Source: an uncultured Oscillospiraceae bacterium (GTDB lineage: Bacteria > Bacillota > Clostridia > Oscillospirales > Acutalibacteraceae). Taken from it: a DNA stretch of 64,000 nucleotides. The notes below the pieces were generated by a model. The model saw only the letters and a program-made list of their open reading frames with translations, was not told where the DNA came from and ran no database searches. The stretch lies in assembly GCA_902490735.1 (NCBI GenBank), contig CABUFC010000005.1:38620-102619 (forward strand). Reading direction: 5' to 3'. Made by a program: the position numbers and the translations under genes. This document shows, piece by piece, positions 6,957-13,631 of this stretch. Position 1 is the first letter of the stretch, and each line of letters begins with the position of its first letter.

Positions 6957-7878
6957 TTAGTTCGCATCCGGGATAATACCAACTTAAAATATCCACGTAT
7001 TTACTGCCTTCGGTTGCCATATATTTTGCGCCGGCGCGGGACATTCCAAGCATATTGCCCTTGCCTTTAACCGAAAAAGTAAACTGGCCGTCCACTTGCT
7101 CTAAGGAAAAGTTGCACGAATTTAAAGAAAATATATTTTTTACTTCGTCACCCTTAAAGCTTTTTTTGCAAAGAACTATGGTTTTTACGCCTTTTGCGGC
7201 TGTGTATTCGACTTTACCTATTGCGGTGCTTAAATTTGAAAAATCGGTTGCACCGGCATTTTTAAGCTTTTCGGTAAATTCGGCGGCAGAAAATTTTACA
7301 GTGCTTAAATAGTCGTCCGCCATAATATCGCCAACGCTTGCAACATTGGTAAGGTAGGGTATATCCTCGCCTAAAATTTCTTTGGCGCTTTCTGTTTTTC
7401 CGCCCGAAACATCGTGCCTTAAAGTCTTTGCGTACGCATTTTTATACATTACGGTTTTATTGCCCGTATCGGCAATAGCCGATTTAAAAATTTCAGCGTT
7501 TTTACTGTAATTTTCGCCCCATTTTTCTTTAAGCTTTGCATCTGTAATATAGCCGTCTTGCAAATCATCAATATCATAAAGTTTATCGCCGCGGTTTTGT
7601 TTATAATAAAGCGCCAGCGTTCTTGCCGCAACAGCTTCTGCTTTTATGGCTTCATAAGGCGTGTCCGCCGGAAGGTTTGCGGCTGTAACGTTAAATACGT
7701 AATCGGCAAGCGAAACGGTTTCGGACTTATTTGTATCTGACAAAAAAACAACTATGCCGTCTTTTGGTTCGTTGTTTGTTGCTGCCGGCTCGGCCGCTTT
7801 TTGCGCAACCGAAAAAACCGGCATAATAAGCATTGTAAAAAACAAAACTGCCGTAAATAATACATAAAGCGTTTTCAT
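6952..7878 (-). CDS. SpoIID/LytB-domain protein
   Basis: The 308-residue exported protein starts with a signal/anchor segment (residues 3-25) and a SpoIID domain. The best conserved block is TPYEAIKAEAVAARTLAL (73-90), with the glutamate used by SpoIID for glycan-strand cleavage. The C-terminal GNMLGMSRAGAKYMA corresponds to the usual GHGVGMSQYGA, with the His and Gln replaced, so catalytic efficiency is uncertain. SpoIID enzymes cleave peptidoglycan denuded of stem peptides, mainly during engulfment. No other spoIID-cluster gene is nearby, so this may be a vegetative paralogue. The start codon is buried in a long hairpin (see 7867-7909). Confidence 0.85.
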   Translation of the reverse strand: MKTLYVLFTAVLFFTMLIMPVFSVAQKAAEPAATNNEPKDGIVVFLSDTNKSETVSLADYVFNVTAANLPADTPYEAIKAEAVAARTLALYYKQNRGDKLYDIDDLQDGYITDAKLKEKWGENYSKNAEIFKSAIADTGNKTVMYKNAYAKTLRHDVSGGKTESAKEILGEDIPYLTNVASVGDIMADDYLSTVKFSAAEFTEKLKNAGATDFSNLSTAIGKVEYTAAKGVKTIVLCKKSFKGDEVKNIFSLNSCNFSLEQVDGQFTFSVKGKGNMLGMSRAGAKYMATEGSKYVDILSWYYPGCELK

Positions 7879-7909
7879 ATTATCACCTACTAATAATATG
7901 AAAACGCTT
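7867..7909 (-). promoter_or_regulatory. Perfect 17-bp hairpin enclosing the SpoIID-like start codon
   Basis: In the minus-strand RNA, 7893-7909 pairs perfectly with 7867-7883. The 9-base loop (7884-7892) carries the ribosome-binding site GTAGGTG, and the start codon ATG (7876-7878) lies inside the 3' arm. There is no T-tract after it, so it is unlikely to be a terminator for the upstream permease. The arrangement suggests control of translation initiation or of RNA decay. Confidence 0.7.
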
Positions 7910-7914
7910 AAATT

Positions 7915-8781
7915 TTAATGCCAAAAACAATTAATTACCGTACCGGTTATGGCGCCTGCCAAATAGGTACATAATAATACCAACAGAATTTTTTTCTTGC
8001 TTTTGTTTTTAAAAAGCACTACAAACCCAAAGCCCGCAGCGGTTGAAAGCCCCGCTATTGCCGAACCAAAAGAAATGCTTCCCTTTATAAACATTTCGGT
8101 TACAAGGACCGACATAGCGCACCCGGGCACAAGGCCTGCAGCGGCGGTAATAAAAGGCAAATACAAACTGTTTTTTAAAAAAAGCCCTTCGATGTTTTTT
8201 TCGCCTACAAAAAATATTACCGTGTTAATTAAGGTCATGGTTACAAAAATATAAAGCGCAATTTTTAAGGTGTGATATACTGCATGCTTTACTACGGACA
8301 ACCTTTCGCTGTGGTGATGATGATCCGTTTTTTCGCAGGACGACAGTTCAACCTCAACCTCTTTATTAATAACAGTGCTTTCCTTTAAAAAGACGGTGTA
8401 ATTTAAAAGATAACCGAAAATAATTCCTGCCGCAAATTTTATAAGCAGAAGGGGTAAAATATATGCCGCTTTAGATAAATCGGTAAACAATATCGGAAGG
8501 GCCTCGTCGCTTGTTGCTAAAAATACGGCAATTAAAGTTCCTGCTTTTATGGATTCGCTGTTATATAAAGCGGCGGCCGCTGCCGAAAACCCGCATTGCG
8601 GCACAAGCCCTGCAGCAGAGCCGACTAACGGTCCAAGCGAATTTAAATGCCTGCTTTTAAGTCCGGCACTTTTTTTCATTCCGCTTAAAAACTCTAATGC
8701 CAAATATACTACAAAAAGAACCGGCAGCGTTTTTAGCGTGTCAATTGTTAAATCTTTTAAAACTTCAAAATATTTAAGCAT
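7915..8781 (-). CDS. ArsP_2-type heavy-metal/arsenic efflux permease (putative)
   Basis: The 288-residue integral membrane protein has about eight to ten hydrophobic segments in two similar halves. Each half contains a small-residue/cysteine motif: GLVPQCGFSAAAAALY near residue 60 and GLVPGCAMSVLVTE near 215. The two repeated GLVPxC motifs match the putative 10TM heavy-metal exporter family (ArsP_2, PF11449). A cytosolic loop holds a metal-binding-like HHHH near residue 155. The substrate (arsenical, manganese or other) is not determined by sequence. It ends 36 bases before the SpoIID-like gene, in the same direction. Confidence 0.72.
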   Translation of the reverse strand: MLKYFEVLKDLTIDTLKTLPVLFVVYLALEFLSGMKKSAGLKSRHLNSLGPLVGSAAGLVPQCGFSAAAAALYNSESIKAGTLIAVFLATSDEALPILFTDLSKAAYILPLLLIKFAAGIIFGYLLNYTVFLKESTVINKEVEVELSSCEKTDHHHHSERLSVVKHAVYHTLKIALYIFVTMTLINTVIFFVGEKNIEGLFLKNSLYLPFITAAAGLVPGCAMSVLVTEMFIKGSISFGSAIAGLSTAAGFGFVVLFKNKSKKKILLVLLCTYLAGAITGTVINCFWH

Positions 8782-8809
8782 AAAAAATCCTTCTGAAAAA
8801 TCTATAAAT

Positions 8810-8838
8810 ATAATAACCTTTTTTTACCATTTTGTCAA
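8810..8838 (-). promoter_or_regulatory. Sigma-A-type promoter of the permease gene
   Basis: On the minus strand there is TTGACA (8833-8838), a 17-base spacer and TATTAT (8810-8815), about 30 bases before the permease start. Confidence 0.75.
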
Positions 8839-8892
8839 ACTGCGGTTTAATAGGCCGGTTTTTCGCATATATTACTTTTAAGGAGTGGTAAT

Positions 8893-9366
8893 ATGAAAAA
8901 AATTAAAATAAAACCCTTAATAATTGCACTGCTTGTTCCTGTATCCGTGGGGCTTGTCTCGGCATTTATAACTTCTGCCAAAATGGATGCGTTTGAAGCC
9001 GTTAACAAGCCTTCTTTCAGCCCGCCGTCAATTCTGTTTCCCATTGTCTGGACAGTTCTTTACATTTTAATGGGCATATCGTCCTATTTGGTGCTAACTT
9101 CACCTTCTTCTCAAAAAAAGATTGATAAAGCGCTTTTAGCCTACGGCATAAGCCTTGTATTAAACTTTTTTTGGTCGATAATTTTCTTTAATCTTGAGGC
9201 TTTCTCTTTTGCATTTTTGTGGCTGTGCATTCTTCTTGCGGTTGTAATTTATACATTAGTTTTATACTTTAAAATTAACCGCATTGCCGCATATCTTCAA
9301 ATACCGTATGTTCTGTGGCTTATTTTTGCCGGCGTTTTAAATATATCTATTGCAGCGATGAACTAA
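8893..9366 (+). CDS. TspO/MBR-family membrane protein
   Basis: The 157-residue protein has five membrane helices and the family signatures KPSFSPPSILFPIVWTVLY (residues 38-56) and LNFFWSIIFF near 95. TspO proteins bind porphyrins and other hydrophobic ligands; the bacterial role is still unclear. The start ATG follows AAGGAG at good spacing. It is flanked by the divergent permease and by an unrelated membrane protein. Confidence 0.93.
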   Translation: MKKIKIKPLIIALLVPVSVGLVSAFITSAKMDAFEAVNKPSFSPPSILFPIVWTVLYILMGISSYLVLTSPSSQKKIDKALLAYGISLVLNFFWSIIFFNLEAFSFAFLWLCILLAVVIYTLVLYFKINRIAAYLQIPYVLWLIFAGVLNISIAAMN

Positions 9367-9385
9367 AAAGCTTATAAAATAATTA

Positions 9386-9414
9386 TTGCCTAAAAACTTT
9401 TACTGTGATATTAT
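9386..9414 (+). promoter_or_regulatory. Sigma-A-type promoter of the 9.4-11.6 kb operon
   Basis: TTGCCT (9386-9391), a 17-base spacer and TATTAT (9409-9414). A TATAAT overlaps at 9412-9417 with a 20-base spacer. Either makes an upstream TTG start at 9417 of the next gene unlikely. Confidence 0.6.
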
Positions 9415-9443
9415 AATTGTATAAAATTAAAAAGGATTTTTTT

Positions 9444-10052
9444 ATGCGGAATATATTAATTAACACAGTAAAGGTTTTGGGCGTTATTGCCGCTTTATGG
9501 CTTTTGTTTTTTGACGCCTCAAAAATTTTTCTTGCAATTGGCGAACCGGTTGCGGCAACAGAACTAATCGAATATTATGCTCTGCCGCTCGGCATTTTGT
9601 TTGCCGCTTTAAGCATTGCCGATTTAGTAAACTACAAGCGCAAAAAGGTTTTTGCCATATTTACTATTGTGTTTGCGTCGATTTTTATTGTTTTAAAAAG
9701 CGTGTCGCTTATTGCAAGTCTTTTTTTAGGCCTTATTACAACTATTGACACGGTTTTTCAAACAATATACTATGGCTCGAACCTTCTTTTATACGCGGCG
9801 ATTATCCTTTACAGTATAATTGTTATAAAAAATAAGGACTCTAAAATATTACTAACTGCATTTAGCGTTTTATTAGTTGCATATTTGATAGTGTTTATTT
9901 ACGGCTTGTGGTATTTTATGAGCAGTTACAATTTATCACTTGCAGAAATGTATTTTGCCGAAGACTACGGTTTTGTAATGCTTATGCTAAGTTATTTATC
10001 GTACACGGTTATTTTTATTAACAATCTTTGGGTTAAAAGAGAATTATTATAA
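9444..10052 (+). CDS. Multi-pass membrane protein of unknown function
   Basis: The 202-residue protein is not recognised. It shows about five or six membrane segments, short hydrophilic loops (YKRKKV, KNKDSK) and no conserved charged motif. The ATG at 9444 is chosen because AAAAAGGA lies upstream and the promoter excludes an earlier start. It ends 2 bases before ksgA, so the two are co-transcribed. Confidence 0.75.
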   Translation: MRNILINTVKVLGVIAALWLLFFDASKIFLAIGEPVAATELIEYYALPLGILFAALSIADLVNYKRKKVFAIFTIVFASIFIVLKSVSLIASLFLGLITTIDTVFQTIYYGSNLLLYAAIILYSIIVIKNKDSKILLTAFSVLLVAYLIVFIYGLWYFMSSYNLSLAEMYFAEDYGFVMLMLSYLSYTVIFINNLWVKRELL

Positions 10053-10054
10053 CT

Positions 10055-10903
10055 ATGGCTAATACGTTTTCTTTAAAAAAGCTGCTGGAAAAGAACGGTA
10101 TCGACCTTAAAAAATCGCTTGGCCAAAATTTTTTAACAGACGATTATTATCCTGAAAAAATTGCGGAAAGTGCAAGCGAAATATCCACGGGCGTTATTGA
10201 AATAGGCCCGGGAGCCGGCGCGCTTACAAGGCATTTATGCCGACACTTTAAACGCGTAGCCGCAATTGAGCTTGACAAAAGAATGAAGCCGTTATTAGAT
10301 GAAGCTTTAGCCGAGTTTGACAATTACGAAATTATTTACGGCGACGTTCTTAAGGTTGATTTAGCCAAAATAATAGACGATATGAAAGTGGATTCTGTCT
10401 CGGTTGTGGCAAATCTTCCTTATTACATAACAACGCCGATAATTATGAAGCTTTTAGAAAGCGGCCTTTCTTTAAAGGCAATTACGGTTATGGTGCAAAA
10501 AGAAGTTGCGGACAGGCTTTGTGCCGATCTTCCCGGAAAAAACGCGGGAGCCGTTACCGTTATGGTAAACTACTATGCAAGACCCGAGATTTTATTTAAG
10601 GTGCCGCGCAGTTGTTTTTTACCCGTCCCTAAGGTGGACAGTGCGGTTATTCGTTTATCTGATCTTCGCAACGGCAGAACGCCGGTTAAAAACGAAAAGA
10701 ATTTTAAGCGCTTAGTGTCGGCCGCATTTAATTACAGGCGAAAAACCTTTGTAAATTCGGTTAACCAATCTTTAGGGATAGACAAACCGCTAATTATAAA
10801 CGCATTGGAAAAGCGGGGAATTAATGTTACCGCAAGAGCAGAAGAACTCTCGCTGGAGGATTTTGCCTTTTTATCTGATTTACTTTTTGACGGAGGAAAA
10901 TAA
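10055..10903 (+). CDS. rsmA: 16S rRNA (adenine1518/1519-N6)-dimethyltransferase
   Basis: Also called KsgA, this enzyme dimethylates the two adjacent adenines of the 3'-terminal helix of 16S rRNA. The 282-residue protein has SLGQNFL (21-27), the SAM-binding motif IEIGPGAGALT, the acidic IELDK, and the catalytic NLPYYITTP motif. The C-terminal SCFLPVPKVDSAV and AAFNYRRKT motifs are also present. The length is normal. Its stop overlaps the next start (TAATG). Confidence 0.97.
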   Translation: MANTFSLKKLLEKNGIDLKKSLGQNFLTDDYYPEKIAESASEISTGVIEIGPGAGALTRHLCRHFKRVAAIELDKRMKPLLDEALAEFDNYEIIYGDVLKVDLAKIIDDMKVDSVSVVANLPYYITTPIIMKLLESGLSLKAITVMVQKEVADRLCADLPGKNAGAVTVMVNYYARPEILFKVPRSCFLPVPKVDSAVIRLSDLRNGRTPVKNEKNFKRLVSAAFNYRRKTFVNSVNQSLGIDKPLIINALEKRGINVTARAEELSLEDFAFLSDLLFDGGK

Positions 10904-11580
10904 TGAACAACATATTTTCCGGCGAAGTTTTAGACGCTTTGCCGATTTCAAACGGTATCGTTTTTGCTTTTATTGAAGAAGTAACAGCCGATAATAAAAC
11001 CGTTGTCGCGTACCGACACATTAATTTTGATACCGGCAGAACCGCCGCTGTTACAAAAAAAATATATCAGCTGGCAAAGTTCGGCGCGGAATATAGGGCG
11101 GAAGCTTTACAAAAATTTCATCATTTATCCACCCTTTCGGCATTTATGCCCGAAGGAAAGCTGTTTTTATGCGAGCGCGGCGGAAAGGCGACCATTCTTT
11201 CCGGTGACAACGAAGTTATTTGGACAGGCCGCATTACATATAACGGCAAGGGGCCGTCTTCGATTATATTTAACGACGGCAAAATTTGGGCTTCGTTTTT
11301 TGACGACGGTGTTGTAACACGATATAATATAGAGCTTGAGCGCGAAGAACTTCGAATTGGCGGAAGCGGCGGGATATCGAAATTTTTGGGGCCCCGATCA
11401 CTCTTTTTAGACGGCGACACGTTGTTTGTCAGCTGTGAAAAAGGTCAAAACATCTGGCAAATTAACATAAAAAATTACGATTCCGGTATGCTTTACGAAT
11501 TTAAAGAACCCTGTTATTTATACATGAAAACAAACGGCATAGAGCTTGTCGTACTAAAATCCGGAATATATCTAATATAA
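10903..11580 (+). CDS. Hypothetical beta-propeller-like protein
   Basis: The 225-residue protein is not recognised. It has no signal peptide or membrane segment. The pattern of short beta strands with turns (GKLFLCERGGKATILSGDN, NDGKIWASFFDDGVVTRYN, GDTLFVSCEKGQNIWQIN) suggests a WD/NHL-like propeller fragment. It overlaps ksgA by one base and is the last gene before repeat copy B, so it is part of the ksgA operon. Confidence 0.75.
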   Translation: MNNIFSGEVLDALPISNGIVFAFIEEVTADNKTVVAYRHINFDTGRTAAVTKKIYQLAKFGAEYRAEALQKFHHLSTLSAFMPEGKLFLCERGGKATILSGDNEVIWTGRITYNGKGPSSIIFNDGKIWASFFDDGVVTRYNIELEREELRIGGSGGISKFLGPRSLFLDGDTLFVSCEKGQNIWQINIKNYDSGMLYEFKEPCYLYMKTNGIELVVLKSGIYLI

Positions 11581-11593
11581 AAAGAGCGCCCTT

Positions 11594-11868
11594 GGGCGCA
11601 TTCACATAAGGATGATTAGGTTTTGAGCGGTTGTTTTCCGCTTAAGCCACATAAAAACTGCAGGGAATCCGACAGGATGCCCTGCAGTTTTTAAATGCCC
11701 TAAACAAAAAACATCTCGCTCAAAACTGCGTGCACCGCAAAAGCAAAGATTTTTGTGCCAAAAAAGGCATAAGATAAGCGGGCATCCTGTCGGATTCCCG
11801 CTTATTTTAACAAAGTATGGTGCAAAAAGACCCGCTTTGCGGCTTATTCTCCTTTTGTGAATGCGCCC
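11594..11868 (-). repeat. Copy B of the dispersed palindromic repeat, 275 bp, inverted relative to copy A
   Basis: Read on the minus strand this is nearly the same sequence as 4414-4687, with the same GGGCGCATTCACA termini and internal hairpins. It differs mainly near the left end (GCAAAGCGGGTC instead of GCAAAAGCAATC) and in the middle. Its first 60 bases are identical to the visible part of copy C. It lies between two convergent genes. The immediate flanks AAAGAGCGCC (11581-11590) and GGTGCTCTTT (11871-11880) are complementary over 10 bases, so the element sits exactly in the loop of a bidirectional terminator. This fills the 298-base gap between genes. Confidence 0.85.
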
Positions 11869-11878
11869 TTGGTGCTCT

Positions 11879-12055
11879 TTAATTTTTCTTTCCGAGTATT
11901 ACTGCTATTATATAGGCTGCCACAATAAACACGGCGGCAATTATCATTAGAATTGTTTTTGCTGCACCCTTTAAAAAAATCCATGCAATAACCGTTAGAA
12001 TAACCGCAACAACGGTTAGTATAGGCAACAATATATTTTTTAAAAAATCAATCAT
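11879..12055 (-). CDS. Small membrane protein, 58 residues
   Basis: The product is almost entirely two hydrophobic segments (about 8-27 and 34-54) and ends in GKKN. It is not assigned to a family. The ATG at 12053-12055 has AAAGGTGA upstream. It starts 10 bases after the TPM protein gene and is likely its operon partner. A longer in-frame reading from 12208 overlaps the glycine-rich end of that gene and is rejected. Confidence 0.65.
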   Translation of the reverse strand: MIDFLKNILLPILTVVAVILTVIAWIFLKGAAKTILMIIAAVFIVAAYIIAVILGKKN

Positions 12056-12065
12056 AATTTCACCT

Positions 12066-12833
12066 TTAAAAACTTCTGCCGGCACCGCCGCCGGAAAAAC
12101 CTCCGCCGCCGCCGGAAAAGCCGCCACCACCGCCGGAAAAGCCACCGCCGCCGCCGAAAAATCCGCCGGGACCGCCAAAGAAGAAAAAGGGCACTCTCTT
12201 AAATACAATTAATAGTACAATAATTACAATAATAATTATTACCGCTATTACATTGTCAAAAACACCCTCGTCCGATTCGTCCGAGTCTTCGTAAATGGCG
12301 GACGCGTTGTAATTGTCGGGCTCGATACCTTCGTGTATATAAGTTTCACTTACAAGGGCGTGGTAAACCTTTGTAAGCCCTTCGGAAAACTCGTCGTTCT
12401 TAAAATACGGAACGCCGTATTTATCGAGTATACGGCCGCATTTGCCGTCGGTTAAAGTGGCTTCTATTCCGCTGCCAACCTCGATTTTTACGTTGCGGTC
12501 TTCGGCGGCTAACAGAAGCAGTACGCCGTTATCCTTATCTTTATCGCCGATTCCCCATTCTCGCGCAAGCGCAATTGCGTACTCGTCAATATCCGTATCG
12601 CCTGTGGTATTTACGGTTACAACAACCACCTGCGCTCCGGTTTTTTTGCTTAAATTAGCGCCTTCAGAGTAGATTGTCTGCTCGTCGGAATCGTCTATGC
12701 AATTTGCGAAATCGTTTACGAAAAATTTTTCGGTGGGCTCATATTTTTCGGCAGTTTCTTCACAGCCGCAAAAAACAATTATTATCATTAGCGCCGCAAA
12801 AAGCGGCGCAAGAAATTTTTTTAGTTGTTTCAT
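12066..12833 (-). CDS. TPM-domain (YgcG-like) lipoprotein with glycine-rich tail
   Basis: The 255-residue protein begins with a lipoprotein signal (acceptor C24 after VFCG). The TPM_phosphatase domain (about 38-155) has FANCIDDSDEQTIYS and the motif EVGSGIEATLTDGKCG. A membrane segment at about 192-210 is followed by a tail of GGGGGFS repeats. It pairs with the LemA gene, a very common association whose role in the envelope is unclear. The 21-base repeats encoding the tail are nearly identical and could slip in number. Confidence 0.9.
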   Translation of the reverse strand: MKQLKKFLAPLFAALMIIIVFCGCEETAEKYEPTEKFFVNDFANCIDDSDEQTIYSEGANLSKKTGAQVVVVTVNTTGDTDIDEYAIALAREWGIGDKDKDNGVLLLLAAEDRNVKIEVGSGIEATLTDGKCGRILDKYGVPYFKNDEFSEGLTKVYHALVSETYIHEGIEPDNYNASAIYEDSDESDEGVFDNVIAVIIIIVIIVLLIVFKRVPFFFFGGPGGFFGGGGGFSGGGGGFSGGGGGFSGGGAGRSF

Positions 12834-12834
12834 A

Positions 12835-13398
12835 TTAGAAGCTTACTGTAGGAGCGTTTTCTGCACCGCTTGCCGCTTCAAAATAATCAACCTTGTCAAA
12901 TCCCAAAAGGCCTGCGACAATCACAGTCGGGAAGGATCTGATTTTTACATTATATTTTTTTGCCACGGCATTATAATCGTTTCGAGCTGTTGTTATTCTG
13001 TTTTCTGTACCGGCAAGCTCATCCTGAAGGTTAATAAAGTTTTCGCTGGCTTTAAGCTCGGGATAGCTTTCGGCAATTGCTAAAAGTCTTGAAATCGCGC
13101 CGGAAAGTTCACCGTTTGCCTCAACCTTTTCGGCTGTAGTGGTTGCTCCCGCAAGTTTTGCACGAGCGTCCGCTACGGCGGTATAAACCTCGGTCTCATG
13201 CGCGGCATAACCTTTAACTGTATTTACAAGGTTTGGTATAAGATCGCTTCTTCTTTGAAGCTGTGTATCTATAACCGCGCTTTTTTCTTCAACTTCGCCG
13301 CGCAATGTATTTAAATTGTTATACGTGCCAATGATTGCGCCTATTATAAGTGCAACAATTACGGCAATTATGCCGATGATGGCCCATTTTTTCTTCAT
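12835..13398 (-). CDS. LemA family protein
   Basis: The 187-residue protein has an N-terminal membrane anchor (4-25) followed by the LemA four-helix domain, with NTLRGEVEEKSAVIDTQLQRR, DLIPNLVNTVKGYAAHE and ARNDYNAVAKKYN. The domain lies outside the membrane in these proteins. It is the first gene of the operon, one base ahead of the TPM lipoprotein start, with a good AAGGAAA site and a strong promoter upstream. Confidence 0.95.
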   Translation of the reverse strand: MKKKWAIIGIIAVIVALIIGAIIGTYNNLNTLRGEVEEKSAVIDTQLQRRSDLIPNLVNTVKGYAAHETEVYTAVADARAKLAGATTTAEKVEANGELSGAISRLLAIAESYPELKASENFINLQDELAGTENRITTARNDYNAVAKKYNVKIRSFPTVIVAGLLGFDKVDYFEAASGAENAPTVSF

Positions 13399-13448
13399 AA
13401 TAAGTTTCCTTTCTATTAATAATTTTATTAAAATTATTATATATTATT

Positions 13449-13477
13449 ATTATACATTATATTTTACCAAAATTCAA
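13449..13477 (-). promoter_or_regulatory. Sigma-A-type promoter of the lemA-TPM operon
   Basis: On the minus strand there is TTGAAT (13472-13477), a 17-base spacer and a perfect TATAAT (13449-13454). Confidence 0.75.
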
Positions 13478-13512
13478 CACCTACCTTATTAAGCGCAATT
13501 TAGGCGGTTTAA

Positions 13513-13546
13513 CTTAATAAAATTAAGTTTTTGCTTAATTTTATTA
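13513..13546. promoter_or_regulatory. Inverted repeat between divergent promoters
   Basis: TAATAAAATTAAG (13515-13527) is perfectly inverted at 13534-13546 across a 6-base loop. It lies between the lemA and citrate synthase promoters. Positions 13513-13536 match 43802-43825, upstream of glnN, at 22 of 24 bases, so it may be a shared regulator-binding site. Confidence 0.45.
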
Positions 13547-13575
13547 TTTTTTATTAAGCATAGTGCTTTATTGAT

Positions 13576-13604
13576 TTGACATTTTTGGCTTTATGTGTTA
13601 AAAT
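13576..13604 (+). promoter_or_regulatory. Strong sigma-A-type promoter of the citrate synthase gene
   Basis: A perfect TTGACA (13576-13581), a 17-base spacer and TAAAAT (13599-13604), 28 bases before the start codon. Confidence 0.85.
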
Positions 13605-13631
13605 TTAAATTCAAATTTTAAGGAAAGGCAG

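Noticed and set aside
12066..12160. CRISPR-like short repeats
   Set aside because: The repeats are in-frame codons for a glycine-rich tail with no spacers; no CRISPR array was seen in the window.
11879..12208. 109-codon version of the small membrane protein
   Set aside because: The added N-terminal part is an alternate frame through the glycine-rich repeats of the TPM gene; the ATG at 12055 has a proper RBS.
13515..13546. Inverted repeat as a terminator
   Set aside because: It lies between two divergent promoters with no gene ending there, so a regulatory site is more likely.
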